A stretch of 64,000 nt of DNA from AC-32 sp963765785 (GTDB lineage: Bacteria; Actinomycetota; Thermoleophilia; Gaiellales; Gaiellaceae): assembly GCA_963765785.1 (NCBI GenBank), contig CAVXXW010000001.1, positions 384,705 to 448,704 on the forward strand, read 5' to 3'. Shown here piece after piece: positions 1 through 10,950 of this stretch (its first letter is position 1; every line of letters begins with the position of its first letter). The notes below the pieces were generated by a model. That model did no database searches. It saw only the letters and a list, made by a program, of their open reading frames with translations, and had not been told where the DNA came from. The position numbers and the translations under genes were made by a program.

Positions 1-518
1 TCGCGGTCGAGGACGTGATTGAGCGCGCTGGAGCCGCCGCAGGCGAGCGCGAGGCCGGCCATGGTGACGACGAACGTCCCGAGCGGCGGCACGCCTTGCG
101 CACCCACGAACATCCCGGCTGCGCCCGTGAGCAGAAGCAGCGACATGATCCGCGGCTTGGTCAGGGTGACGTAGTCGCGCCAGGTCGCGCGGCCGACCGG
201 CTCGCCGCGGAAGGTCTGGACGACGAGCACGAGCGCGGACGCGAGCGAGAGCCCGGCGAGCGCCAGGTGCGCCGGCTTCGAGATCACGAGCGCGGCGGCG
301 AGGAAGGCGAGCAGCGCGACCAGCGCCGGCCCGAGCAGCCGCCGGTGGGCGACCCAGCCCGCGGCGACGAGGGCGGCGAGCGGCGGCAGCGCGACGGCGG
401 CGAGGACGCGGTGAGCGGCGTCGAGCGAGAGCGCCCCGCTGACGACGGCCGCACAGCAGGCGCCGGCGGCCGTGAGGGCCGTCAGCCGCAGCCAGGGCCC
501 GGGCCGCGAGCTAGGCAC
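1..518 (-). CDS. ctaB: Protoheme IX farnesyltransferase (heme O synthase), 5' part only
   Basis: This gene runs off the left edge, and 172 codons are visible. It starts with GTG at 518 and overlaps the ctaD stop by 8 bases. About 110 residues of hydrophobic segments come first, then the UbiA-type prenyltransferase start DYVTLTKPRI (residues 115-124) and the Mg-prenyl-diphosphate motif NHVLDRD (167-173). The enzyme farnesylates heme B to heme O for the oxidase encoded just upstream. The N-terminal membrane extension is longer than in the E. coli or Bacillus enzymes and may be an extra domain of this lineage. The assignment is firm; the role of the extension is not known. Confidence 0.88.
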   Translation of the reverse strand, partial: MPSSRPGPWLRLTALTAAGACCAAVVSGALSLDAAHRVLAAVALPPLAALVAAGWVAHRRLLGPALVALLAFLAAALVISKPAHLALAGLSLASALVLVVQTFRGEPVGRATWRDYVTLTKPRIMSLLLLTGAAGMFVGAQGVPPLGTFVVTMAGLALACGGSSALNHVLDR

Positions 519-2151
519 CGGCCTCCGCGATGCGCCGCCGGAGGTCGCGCAGCGGGCGGGCGCTCGTCACGTAGGGAACCTTGTCGAAGTTGTGCGCCGG
601 CGGAGGCGAGCTCGTGTACCACTCGAGCGTGTCGGCCAGCCACGGGTCGTTCACCGCGCGGACGCCCGAGCGGGTCGTCTTGACCACGTCGATCAGGAAG
701 ACGAGCACGCCGAGCGCCATGATCCCAGAACCGATCGTCGACGTCAGGTTGTACGCCTCCCAGGCGCCGCCGTAGTGGTACGTGTAGATCCGCCGCGGCA
801 TCCCGAGCAGGCCGAGCATGTGCATCGGGAAGAACGTCAGGTTCATCCCGGCGAAGATCAGCCAGAAGGAGATCTTGCCGAGCCGCTCGTCGAGCAGCTT
901 GCCGAAGATCTTCGGCCACCAGTAGAAGAAGGCCGCGAAGACGGCGAAGACCGAGCCGCCGAAGAGCACGTAGTGCAGGTGCGCGACGACGAAGTACGAG
1001 TCCTGCGCCTGCCAGTCGAACGGGTACGCGGCCACGAAGATGCCCGAGAGCCCGCCGATCGTGAAGATGACGATGAACCCGAGCGCGAACAGCATCGCCG
1101 TGTCGAAGTGGATGTTGCCGCGCCAGGTCGTCGCGACCCAGTTGAAGATCTTGATGCCGGTCGGGACGGCGATGATCATCGACGAGATCATGAAAAATCC
1201 CTGCAGATAGCCGGGTAGGCCGACCGTGAACATGTGGTGGGCCCAGACGAGCATCGAGTAGAAGCCGATCGCCACGGTCGAGACCGCGATCGCCGTGTAG
1301 CCGAAGATCGGCTTGCGCGAGAACACCGGGACGATCTCCGAGATCACGCCCATCGCGGGCAGGATCATGATGTAGACCTCGGGGTGCCCGAAGAACCAGA
1401 AGACGTGCTGGTAGAGGAGCGCGCTCCCGCCCTCGTCCGGGATGAAGAAGTGGGTGCCGGCCTGACGGTCGAGCAGCAGCATCGTCAGCCCGGCCGAGAG
1501 CGCCGGCAGCGCCACGACGAGCAGCGCCGAGTAGACCTCCATCGCCCAGACGAACAGCGGCATGCGCATCCACGACATGCCCGGCGCGCGCAGCCGGTGG
1601 ATCGTGACGAGGAAGTTGATCGCGCCCGCGAGCGACGCGAGCGTCAGCACGTGGAGCGAGAGGATCCAGAGGTCCATCCCGTGGCCGGGGGTGTACATGG
1701 CCTCGCTCAGCGGCGCGTAGCCCGTCCAGCCCGCGCGCGGGGCGCCGCCGGCTGCGAACCAGGACAAGTAGAGGATGATCCCGCCCAACAGGAAGAGCCA
1801 GTACGAGAGCGCGTTCAGCCGCGGGAAGGCCATGTCGCGGGCCCCGATCATCAGCGGAACGAGGTAGTTGCCGAGCCCGGCCCAGATCGGGACGACGACC
1901 AGGAAGACCATCGTCGTGCCGTGCATGGTGAACAGCTCGTTGTAGCTGTTCTTCGTCACGATGTGCTCGTTCGGCGTGGCGAGCTGCGCGCGCATCACGA
2001 GTGCGAGGATCCCGCCCGCGACGAAGAAGACGAAGCTCGTCACGATGTAGAGGATCCCGATCCGCTTGTGGTCGACCGTCGTCAGCCAGCTCGACAACCG
2101 GCCGCGCGAGACGACGACGGAGACGGGCGGCCGCTCGGCCCTAGCCGCCAC
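511..2151 (-). CDS. ctaD: Cytochrome c oxidase subunit I
   Basis: The 546-residue protein has the usual length for subunit I of an aa3/caa3 oxidase, which reduces O2 and pumps protons in the membrane. All metal ligands are visible. H77 (MHGTTM) and H393 would bind heme a, and H391 (HLHY) heme a3. H256, H305 and H306 would bind CuB, and Y260 in HPEVY is the cross-linked tyrosine. The GTG start at 2151 overlaps the ctaC stop, so translation is probably coupled. Order on the minus strand is ctaC, ctaD, ctaB. Confidence 0.96.
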   Translation of the reverse strand: MAARAERPPVSVVVSRGRLSSWLTTVDHKRIGILYIVTSFVFFVAGGILALVMRAQLATPNEHIVTKNSYNELFTMHGTTMVFLVVVPIWAGLGNYLVPLMIGARDMAFPRLNALSYWLFLLGGIILYLSWFAAGGAPRAGWTGYAPLSEAMYTPGHGMDLWILSLHVLTLASLAGAINFLVTIHRLRAPGMSWMRMPLFVWAMEVYSALLVVALPALSAGLTMLLLDRQAGTHFFIPDEGGSALLYQHVFWFFGHPEVYIMILPAMGVISEIVPVFSRKPIFGYTAIAVSTVAIGFYSMLVWAHHMFTVGLPGYLQGFFMISSMIIAVPTGIKIFNWVATTWRGNIHFDTAMLFALGFIVIFTIGGLSGIFVAAYPFDWQAQDSYFVVAHLHYVLFGGSVFAVFAAFFYWWPKIFGKLLDERLGKISFWLIFAGMNLTFFPMHMLGLLGMPRRIYTYHYGGAWEAYNLTSTIGSGIMALGVLVFLIDVVKTTRSGVRAVNDPWLADTLEWYTSSPPPAHNFDKVPYVTSARPLRDLRRRIAEAGA

Positions 2152-3131
2152 CGCCGGCTCCTCCCTGGCCGAAGCGCTTCTGCAGGTACGCGATCGTCGC
2201 GGCCAGCTGCTGCTGCGACCAGTCCCGGCCGACCGCGGGCATCTTGATCCCGCCGTTGCGGATCACGTTGGCGAGCGCCTGGTTGTCCTTCAACAGGGCG
2301 CTGCCCGCGATGTTCGGGCCGATTCCGCCCTGGCCGGCGAGGCCGTGGCACTTTGCGCAGACGCCGACGAAGGTCTCTTTGCCGAGCGCCTCCTGGTCGG
2401 TCTTCCGCTGCTTGATGAAGGCGGCGTACTGGGCGGCGGGAAGCACCTCGACCTGCGCGAGCATCTGGGCGTGCAGCAGTCCGCAGAACTCGGCGCACTG
2501 GCCGCTGAAGGTGCCGAGCTTCGTCGCGACCCACGTCGTCTCGTTGGGGTGGCCCGGGATCGCGTCGAGCTTGCCGCCGAGCGCCGGCACCCACCAGCTG
2601 TGGTTGACGTCGTGCGAGACGATCCGCAGGCGCACCGGCCGGTTGTACGGCATCCGCAAGTGATCGACGGAAACGGCGCCGTTCGGGTACGTGAACTCCC
2701 AGTAGTACTGGTGGCCGTCGATGCGGATGATCTCCTTCGCCGGAGCTGCTGGTCGGCGAGCCGGAGGTGGCGCCGATGTCGGAGACCTTCCAGAAGACGA
2801 AGCCGGCGATGATCGCGAGGATCACGACGGGCCCCGCGGTCCACGCGAGCTCGAGGTTCGTGTGCCCACGGATCTGCGGCCCCTCTTCCTCACGCGGCCG
2901 GCCCTTGCTGCGGTAGCGGACCATGAAGAGGCCGAGCGTCACGGTTACCAGCAGGAAGATCCCGCCGGTGACGCCGAGGATCAGCCAGTAGACCTCGCGG
3001 ATGCTCTGCGCGCCCGGCGAGGCGGGCGCCGGTGGCGCGACGCCGCCGTTGCCCGCGAGGGCCGCACCGGCCAGGACGAGCGCAAGCGTGACGACGAGGA
3101 CGAAGGCAGACCGGCGCACAGGCGGTGGCAT
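2141..3131 (-). CDS. ctaC: Cytochrome c oxidase subunit II with C-terminal cytochrome c domain, frameshifted in this sequence
   Basis: The N-terminal frame (from ATG 3131) has a signal peptide or first membrane segment, a second membrane segment and the conserved LELAWTAGP helix. The second frame has IRIDGHQYYWEF, the CuA site GQCAEFCGLLHAQM, then a cytochrome c domain with CAKCHG and a later Met ligand (IKMPAVG). Subunit II passes electrons from cytochrome c to CuA, and the fused heme domain marks a caa3-type enzyme. The two frames meet near 2738-2750. The span is one base too long, so a single inserted base is the simplest cause. Since ctaD and ctaB look intact, I suspect a sequence error rather than a dead gene. 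Confidence 0.88.
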
Positions 3132-3134
3132 TGT

Positions 3135-3428
3135 ATGAGGGTGTCCACGCGCACGCGTGTGCAACTTCCGTCCGGGGTGGACGAGGGCTTCGAAGTGTTC
3201 GTCAACGGGGTTCGGCAAGAGCCCGGCCGCGACTTTCGGCAGGAGGGCGACGAGCTCGTGTTCGACCGCCGCCTCGCCCGCGAGGGCCGACTGGGCTTTT
3301 GGCGCTGGACGTCGATCTTCTTCGGAGTCGCAGGCACGTACCGCCAGAACGACAGCGTCGACGTCGTCTACGAGGCGGGCGGCCGGCGCGTGGTCGCGAC
3401 CAGCCTGCCGCTCACGCTCGAGGAGTAG
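3135..3428 (+). CDS. Conserved-looking hypothetical protein, 97 aa
   Basis: I do not recognise a named family. The product is small, soluble and polar, with no signal peptide. It contains FEVFVNGVRQ near the start and a FWRWTSIFFG stretch in the middle, followed by a basic and acidic tail. Codon use matches the neighbours. Its ATG (3135) lies only three bases from the divergent ctaC start (3131), so each gene's promoter would lie inside the other gene. A GTG at 3141 is an alternative start. It ends directly against the convergent gene at 3429. Confidence 0.6.
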   Translation: MRVSTRTRVQLPSGVDEGFEVFVNGVRQEPGRDFRQEGDELVFDRRLAREGRLGFWRWTSIFFGVAGTYRQNDSVDVVYEAGGRRVVATSLPLTLEE

Positions 3429-3680
3429 CTACTCCGGGTCCGGCAGCTCGACGGGCTCGTCGTCCACGAGCACGCTGCGCCGGTCGATCTCGCACGTCGC
3501 CGCCCAGCGTGCGACCGCCAGCAGCACGGCGTCGAGCTCGTCCTCGGTGCTCTCCTCGACGCGCACCTCCCAGCGCTCGCCGTCGAGCGGCAGCAGGTCG
3601 GTCTGCGCGAACGGCACGAGATCGTGGACGAGAAGCTCTGCGGCGCTCGACGTCGGCGCCTCGATGCGGATGGTGCGGAT
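3429..3680 (-). CDS. Hypothetical protein, about 83 aa, with possible ATC start
   Basis: The intact frame from GTG 3617 (62 aa) can be extended upstream with coding-like sequence (IRTIRIEAPTSSAAELL) to an in-frame stop near 3725. No ATG, GTG or TTG occurs in that extension. A good ribosome site, GGAGGG, sits 6 bases before an ATC codon at 3680, so an ATC start, or an ATG lost by mutation or error, is likely. The product is acidic (EESTEDELDAV) with no membrane segment. The family is unknown. Confidence 0.5.
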   Translation of the reverse strand: MRTIRIEAPTSSAAELLVHDLVPFAQTDLLPLDGERWEVRVEESTEDELDAVLLAVARWAATCEIDRRSVLVDDEPVELPDPE

Positions 3681-3722
3681 GTGGCTCCCTCCGGCGGCTA
3701 GAGCAACCAGGGTAGCCGGTCG

Positions 3723-5059
3723 CTAGTCGACCAGTGAGAGGACCTCATCGAGGACGCCGAGGCCCTCGTCGAGCTCCTCGCGCGTGATCGTCAGCGGCGG
3801 CGCGCAGATGATCACGTTCCAGTGCGTCATCAGGTAGACGCCTCGCTCCATCGCGGCCTTGGCGAGCTTGGCCACCGGGGCAAACGCCTCGCCGGTCGCG
3901 TTGAACGGCACGAGCGGCTCGCGGGTCTCGCGGTCCTTGACGAGCTCGATGCCCCAAAAGAGGCCCTTGCCGCGGACCTCGCCGATGGACGGATGCCGCT
4001 TCATCAGGCGCGCGCAGCCCCTCGCCGAGCACCTCGCCCATCGCGGCGGAGTTCTCGACGATGCCCTCCTCCTGGAACGCCTCGATCGACGCGATCGCGG
4101 AGGCGCAGGCGAGGATGTGGCCGCGAGTAGGTGAGCCCGCCGGCGAAGTACTTGTCCTGCACCCAGTCGGCGAGCTTCTGGTTGATGATCATCGCGCCTA
4201 GCGGGACGTAGCCGGAGTTGATCCCCTTGGCCAGGGTCATGATGTCGGGGACGACGCCCCAGTTGTCGACGCCGAACCACTTGCCGGTGCGGCCGAAGCC
4301 GGCCATCACCTCGTCGCAGATCAGCAGGATCCCGTGCCGGTCGCAAACCTCGCGGATCGACTGCAGGTAGCCGTCGGGCGGGACGATGATCCCGTTCGTC
4401 CCGACGATCGTCTCCAGGATCACGGCCGCAACCGTCTGTGGGCCTTCGTACTGGAGGATCTCCTCGAGGTGCGGCGCGCCCGTGCAGACCGGGCACGGGT
4501 CGGGGTGTCCGGCCGGGCAGCGGTACGTATACGGGTCGAGCATCCGCACGACGCCCGGGATCCCCGGCTCGGCGGGCCAGCGGCGCGGGTCGCCGGTGAG
4601 CGTGATCGAGCCCGCGGTCGCGCCGTGGTAGGAGCGGTAGCGGGCGACGATCTTGTGCCGGCCCGTGTACCAGCGCGCGAGCTTGATCGCGTTCTCGTTC
4701 GCCTCGGCGCCGCCGTTCGTGAAGAACGACATCGTCAGGTCGCCGGGCGTCACCTCGGCCAGCAGGCGCGCGAGCTCGGACCGCGTCTCGTGCGCCATCG
4801 GCGGGCCGATCGTCGTCAGCTTGTCGGCCTGTTCCTTGATCGCCGCGACGACCTTCGGGTGCTGGTAGCCGATCGAGACGTTGACGAGCTGCGAGGCGAA
4901 GTCGAGGTAGCGGTTGCCGTCGGCGTCCCAGAAGTACCGGCCCTCGCCGCCCGTGACGACGAGCGGGCTGATCTGGTTCTGCACCGACCAGGAGTGCAGG
5001 ACGTGCTGCTTGTCCAGCTCCCGGATGCGCTTGGCGTCGAGGCCTTCGGAGACGGCCAT
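3723..5059 (-). CDS. Class III PLP-dependent aminotransferase, probably beta-alanine (or taurine) to pyruvate; two frameshifts here
   Basis: Class III features are clear: the FFTNGGAEANENAIK loop, D249 in ICDEVMAGFGRTGKW (pyridine nitrogen) and K278 in TLAKGINSGY (Schiff base). Residues 181-192 carry a Cys-rich loop, CPAGHPDPCPVC. The reading frame changes twice, near 4131 and near 4018. Removing one C at each place restores YSGHILACASAI and GLRALMKRHPSIGEV. The span is two bases too long, which fits two single-base insertions. Neighbouring hydA, carbamoyl-amidohydrolase and mmsA suggest it turns beta-alanine into malonate semialdehyde. The exact amino donor is inferred from this context only. 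Confidence 0.85.
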
Positions 5060-5076
5060 GGCGCGATCCTAGCGGC

Positions 5077-5166
5077 TCACGTCGTTGCCCAGTGCTCGTC
5101 CCAGAACGCGGACTGCTTGCCGTCGACGTCGGTGAAGCCGTACCCGCGCGGCCGCACCGACCGCAT
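5077..5166 (-). CDS. Possible 29-aa small protein
   Basis: An ATG-started frame encodes a short peptide ending KQSAFWDEHWATT. It has coding-like composition, and its stop is 18 bases from the start of the aminotransferase gene downstream. It could be a small gene of the same transcript or the tail of a lost gene. The rest of 5060-5307 shows only an RBS-like GGAGG before the next gene. No family is recognised. Confidence 0.25.
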   Translation of the reverse strand: MRSVRPRGYGFTDVDGKQSAFWDEHWATT

Positions 5167-5307
5167 GCTCGACCGGCGGCGGGAGCTGCACCGAAGCAGC
5201 CTTCGCCGAGAGCGGTAGAAGCCCCACGGACGCTGCGGGAAACCCCGATGCGCACGACCTGCGCGGCCTGGTAAAGGACCGTAGCGGTTCGTAGCGGAGG
5301 ACGTGCC

Positions 5308-6384
5308 ATGGTCGCCACCGGGTCACCTGCACCGAGTTCGACCGGTTCGCGAATCGACGTCACGCGAGAAGAGTTCGAGCGCAGGCTGGCAAGAGGAGGG
5401 CACAGCCCCGACGAGATCGGCCGACTTTGGCAGGAGCTCGCCTCGCCGGTGGCCACGACGCCTCCACCCGCCCGCGTGCTGGGTCTCGGCCCCGTCATCG
5501 CCGTCTATCTCGGGTTTCTCCTCGTGGTCGCGGCTTGCGTTTCGCTTCTCGGGATCTACTGGGACGACCTGGGAGCGTGGGGCGTTCTCACACTCGCCGT
5601 CGCATACCTCGGCGTCTACGTGGTCGCTGGCGAGATCCTGCGCCGGCGCCGCCTGACTCAGCCGGCCGACGTCCTCGAGGCGGTGGCCGTCGGGTGGGTC
5701 GGTCTCGCGACGTACGCAGCCCAGGAGCTCGCGGGCCGCTGGCCCAGCGGTGTGAGCGGCGGCGGCGAGATCCACCGGGGCCTGACGATGGTCGCGATCG
5801 CCGTCCTCGCCGCAGCGCTGCTGTTGCTGGCACTGCGCCCCGACCCGCTGCTCCTCGTTCCGCTCGCCGCGGCCACGGCGCTGCTTGCGGGTGACCTCGC
5901 CGAGCTCGCATTCGGAGCGACGCTGGACGGCCTGAGTGGCCGTGAGGTCGCGGCCTTCCTCCTGCCTCTCGGCCTCGCGTGGATCTCCGCCGGGCTCTGG
6001 CTCGACGTGCTGCGACTGCGCGCGTACGCGACCTGGGCGCACTGGTGCGGTCTCCTGCTGAGCGGCGCGGCCCTGCTCGCCGCGATTCCGAAGACGGTGC
6101 CCGGCTTCGCCCTCATCGGCGTCCTCGGCGCGATCGCGCTCTTCTTCTCGGCCCTCGTGCGGCACTGGAGCTTCACGGTGATCGGTGCGGCCGGCGTCCT
6201 GACGGCGACGACCTCCGCCTTAGGTTTGCTCGGCGGGATCGCCCCGATCGTGATCGCCGTGGTCGGGATCGCGCTCGTGTTCGTCGGCCTGCGGTGGTCG
6301 AGCTGGGGGGAGTACGTCCGGATCGCGGTGCTCGCGCGGATGCCCGAGGGCGCGCGCGACGTCGTCCAGCGCCTCGCTCCGTAG
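5308..6384 (+). CDS. Multi-pass membrane protein of unknown function
   Basis: The 358-residue protein starts with about 45 cytosolic residues (EEFERRLARGGHSPDEIGRLW, a DUF2157-like N-terminal pattern). About ten hydrophobic helices follow, then a short basic C-terminus. A GGAGG site precedes the ATG. No catalytic or transport motif is visible. The DUF2157-like label is a tentative reading of the N-terminal helix plus many-TM layout. Confidence 0.7.
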   Translation: MVATGSPAPSSTGSRIDVTREEFERRLARGGHSPDEIGRLWQELASPVATTPPPARVLGLGPVIAVYLGFLLVVAACVSLLGIYWDDLGAWGVLTLAVAYLGVYVVAGEILRRRRLTQPADVLEAVAVGWVGLATYAAQELAGRWPSGVSGGGEIHRGLTMVAIAVLAAALLLLALRPDPLLLVPLAAATALLAGDLAELAFGATLDGLSGREVAAFLLPLGLAWISAGLWLDVLRLRAYATWAHWCGLLLSGAALLAAIPKTVPGFALIGVLGAIALFFSALVRHWSFTVIGAAGVLTATTSALGLLGGIAPIVIAVVGIALVFVGLRWSSWGEYVRIAVLARMPEGARDVVQRLAP

Positions 6385-6475
6385 GGCGTGGCGTCGGCCC
6401 AGCGCGTGCGACGTCCGAGGCCCGGCCACCGGCGCGTCGGCGCTAGTCTGGCGGCGACTTCCAAGGAGGCGGGAG

Positions 6476-8004
<1,529 letters not shown>

Positions 8005-8008
<4 letters not shown>

Positions 8009-8589
8009 ACATCGGGGTCACGCTGTTCGACGGCGCAGAGGAGCTGGACTGGGCCGGGCCGTGGGAGGTGCTCGCCGCCTGGGCCGAGCAGTGGCCCGAC
8101 GACGGCGTCCACGTGTTCACGCTCGCGCGCGAGGACCGGCCGGTCACCTGCGCCAAGGGCCTGCGCGTGCTGCCGGACGAGACGTGGGAGACGGCGCCGC
8201 CGCTCGACGTGCTCGTCTACCCGGGGGGCCGGGGCACGCGCCGCGAGCTGCAGGACGAGGCGGTGCTCGACTGGATACGCGGCCTCGCCGTGGGTGAGAC
8301 GGTGGTCGCGAGCGTCTGCACGGGGTCGCTCGTCCTGGCTGCGGCCGGGCTGCTCGACGGCAAGCCCGCGACGACGCACTGGGGCTCGCTCGAGCTGCTG
8401 CCGACGCTCGGGAACGGCATCGAGGTGCGGCCCGACGACCGCTTCGTCGACAACGGGAACGTCCTCACCGCGGCCGGCGTCTCGGCCGGGATCGACATGG
8501 CCCTGCACCTTGTCGCGCGACTGCACTCGACCGAGCGCGCGCGCGAGGTGCGCCGCTACATCCAGTACGACCCAGAACCGCCGGTGTGA
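8005..8589 (+). CDS. DJ-1/PfpI family protein
   Basis: The 194-residue protein has a class-I glutamine-amidotransferase-like fold. The nucleophile elbow SVCTGSLVLAAAGLL carries the reactive Cys, preceded by the glycine-rich LVYPGGRGTR. It lacks the AraC-type DNA-binding half found in related regulators, so it is more likely a hydrolase, isomerase or glyoxalase-like enzyme. The GTG start overlaps the mmsA stop, and the next gene is joined by another GTGA overlap. Its substrate cannot be read from the sequence. Confidence 0.85.
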
Positions 8590-9461
8590 ACGGCGGGCGC
8601 ACCGCTCCGGGCGACATCACCGCGGCCGCGGTCGCGAGCTTCGAGAACGCCGGGGACGAGCGGCTACGCACGCTCGCGCAGAGCCTGACGCGGCATCTGC
8701 ACGCGTTCGCGACGGAGGTCGGTCTGACCCAGCGCGAGTGGGAAGAGGGCATCCGGATTCTCACCGAGACCGGCCACATCACGGACGACCGGCGCCAGGA
8801 GTTCATCCTCTGGTCGGACACGCTCGGGCTCTCGATGCTCGTCGACGCGCTCGCGAACCCGCTTCCGTCCGGGGCGACCGAGTCGACCGTGCTGGGCCCT
8901 TTCTACGTGCCGGGCTCGCCGCTCCGTCCGTACGGAGCCTCGATCGCCGAGGAGGCCGCCGGCGCGCCTGCCTGGGTCCACGGCACGGTGCTCGATCTCG
9001 ACCGCGGTCCTATCGCCGGAGCCGAGCTCGACGTGTGGCAGAACGGCGACGACCGGCTCTACGCCGTCCAGAACCCCGAGGCGCCCGAGGATCACCTTCG
9101 CGGCCGGTTCACGACGAGGGACGACGGCAGCTACGCCTTCCTGGCGGTGCGGCCCGTCCCGTACACGATCCCGGACGACGGGCCCGTCGGGAAGATGCTC
9201 GCCGCGACGGGCCGCCATCCGTGGCGGCCGGCGCACGTCCACCTGATCGTCCGCGCGCCCGGCTACCGGACGCTGGCCACGCACATCTTCGACGGCGAGA
9301 GCGAATACCTCGGCTCCGACGCCGTGTTCGCAGTCAAGCCCTCGCTCTTGCGGGAGTTCGTTCGGCGGCGCGGCGATGACCCGGAGCGTCCCGACGGCGT
9401 CGAGGGCGAGTGGTTCTCGGTCGAGAACACGATCGTGCTCGCGCCCGCGGACGAGCGCTAG
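8586..9461 (+). CDS. Intradiol ring-cleavage dioxygenase (catechol/hydroxyquinol 1,2-dioxygenase type)
   Basis: The 291-residue protein has the helical dimerisation N-terminus of catechol dioxygenases (TEVGLTQREWEEGIRILT) followed by the catalytic beta-sandwich. Likely Fe(III) ligands are the Tyr in DDRLYAVQ, the Tyr in VRPVPYTIPDDGP, and both His in RPAHVHLIV. GPFYVPGSP is the conserved lead-in to the active site. It opens a catechol or hydroxyquinol ring to a muconate or maleylacetate. The WRPAHVH context and length fit hydroxyquinol or chlorocatechol enzymes, but the substrate is uncertain. It is coupled by GTGA to the DJ-1 gene. Confidence 0.9.
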   Translation: MNGGRTAPGDITAAAVASFENAGDERLRTLAQSLTRHLHAFATEVGLTQREWEEGIRILTETGHITDDRRQEFILWSDTLGLSMLVDALANPLPSGATESTVLGPFYVPGSPLRPYGASIAEEAAGAPAWVHGTVLDLDRGPIAGAELDVWQNGDDRLYAVQNPEAPEDHLRGRFTTRDDGSYAFLAVRPVPYTIPDDGPVGKMLAATGRHPWRPAHVHLIVRAPGYRTLATHIFDGESEYLGSDAVFAVKPSLLREFVRRRGDDPERPDGVEGEWFSVENTIVLAPADER

Positions 9462-9467
9462 CCGCCT

Positions 9468-10877
9468 CTACGCGACGACGGTGTTCGCGCGCAGCTCCTG
9501 GCCGAACCGCGCGCGCGGCACGTACTGGCCAATGCCCGGCGAAGCCACGAGCTCGTCGCCCTCGACGAGCACGTTGCCGCGCAGGAGCACGACCTCCGGC
9601 GTCCCGGTCACCTCGGTGCCCTCGTAGAGGTTGTAGTCCGTCTTCGAGTGCTGGCTCGCCGCGGTGATCGTGTGCTTTCGGTGCGGGTCGAAGACGACCA
9701 TGTCGGCGTCGGAGCCGACGGCGACCGTGCCCTTCCTCGGGTAGAGGCCGAAGAGCTTCGCGGGGTTCGTCGCGAGCAGCTCGATCATCCGGTTCAGCGA
9801 GATCCGGCCGGCGCGGACGCCGAACTCGTGGATCATGTGCAGCCGGTTTTCCAGGCCGGGCCCGCCGTTCGGGATCTTCGAGAAGTCGTCCTTGCCGAGC
9901 GTCTTCTGACCGTCCCAGGTGAAGGCGCAGTGGTCGGTCGAGATCGCCGAGAGGTCGTCGTTTCGGACCGCGTTCCAGAGGACGTCCCAGTTCGACGTGT
10001 CGCGCACCGGCGGCGAGTAGACGTACTTCGCGCCCTCGAAGTTCGGCTTGGCGATGTCGTCGAGCGAGTTGAAGAAGTACTGCGTGCAGGTCTCGCCCCA
10101 GACGTCCCAGCCCTTCTCACGGGCCAACGCGATCGGCTCGACGGCCTCGCGGCAGGTGACGTGGACGACGTACAGAGGCGCTCCCGCGAGGTGCGCGAGC
10201 TGGATCGCGCGGTTCGTCGCCTCGCCCTCCGCCTCGGGCGGCCGCGTCAGCGCGTGGTAGATCGGGTCGGTATTGCCGGCTTCGAGCGCCTGCTTGACGA
10301 GCACGTCGATCACGTCGCCGTTCTCGGCGTGCACCATCACGAGCGCGCCGGTCTGGGAGGCGACCTCCATCGTCCGGAAGAGCGTCTCGTCGTCGACCAT
10401 CAGCGCGCCCTTGTAGGCCATGAAGAGCTTGTATGAGGTGATCCCCTCGTCCGGCAGCGAGGCCAGCTCGTCGAGCGTGCCGCCCTCCTCGAGGTCGGTG
10501 ACCGCCATGTGGTAGCCCATGTCGATCACCTGCTTGCCGTTCGCCTTCGAGCGCCAGTCCGCTATCGCGTCGGCGAAGCTCGAGCCCTGCGGCTGGATGA
10601 TGAAGTCGACGTGGCAGGTCGTCCCGCCGAAGGCAGCGGCGGTCTGGCCCGACTCGACGTCGTCGATCGTCACCGTGCCGCCGAACGGCATGTCCAGGTG
10701 CGTGTGCGGGTCGACGAGCCCCGGCAGCACGTACTTGCCGCTCGCGTCGATCACCTTGTCGGCGCTCATGTCGAGCGACTCGCCGATCAGCGCGACGGTC
10801 TCGTCCTCGACGTAGACGTCCGCGACGTAGTCGTCGGCGGCCGTGACGATCCGCCCGCCCTTGATCAGAACTGACAT
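9468..10877 (-). CDS. hydA: Dihydropyrimidinase / D-hydantoinase
   Basis: The 469-residue cyclic amidohydrolase has the full di-zinc site: H58 and H60 (DPHTHLDMP), carbamylated K150 (SYKLFMAYKG), H183 (VHAENG), H239 (VHVTC) and D315 (STDHCAF). The enzyme opens dihydrouracil or dihydrothymine to N-carbamoyl-beta-alanine. It is convergent with the dioxygenase and divergent from the carbamoyl-amidohydrolase gene, which performs the next step. A GAGGAGG site precedes the ATG. It could also act on other hydantoins. Confidence 0.94.
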   Translation of the reverse strand: MSVLIKGGRIVTAADDYVADVYVEDETVALIGESLDMSADKVIDASGKYVLPGLVDPHTHLDMPFGGTVTIDDVESGQTAAAFGGTTCHVDFIIQPQGSSFADAIADWRSKANGKQVIDMGYHMAVTDLEEGGTLDELASLPDEGITSYKLFMAYKGALMVDDETLFRTMEVASQTGALVMVHAENGDVIDVLVKQALEAGNTDPIYHALTRPPEAEGEATNRAIQLAHLAGAPLYVVHVTCREAVEPIALAREKGWDVWGETCTQYFFNSLDDIAKPNFEGAKYVYSPPVRDTSNWDVLWNAVRNDDLSAISTDHCAFTWDGQKTLGKDDFSKIPNGGPGLENRLHMIHEFGVRAGRISLNRMIELLATNPAKLFGLYPRKGTVAVGSDADMVVFDPHRKHTITAASQHSKTDYNLYEGTEVTGTPEVVLLRGNVLVEGDELVASPGIGQYVPRARFGQELRANTVVA

Positions 10878-10950
10878 GCCGGCCCTCCTCGTCTCACGCT
10901 TGAGGCGAGCGTAGAGGAACCGCGCCGGCTGCGCGGGTTAGCATCGCGTC

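Noticed and set aside
5069..5332. 87-residue minus-strand frame upstream of the aminotransferase
   Set aside because: Arg-rich and without a ribosome site; only the 29-codon frame inside this region looks coding-like.
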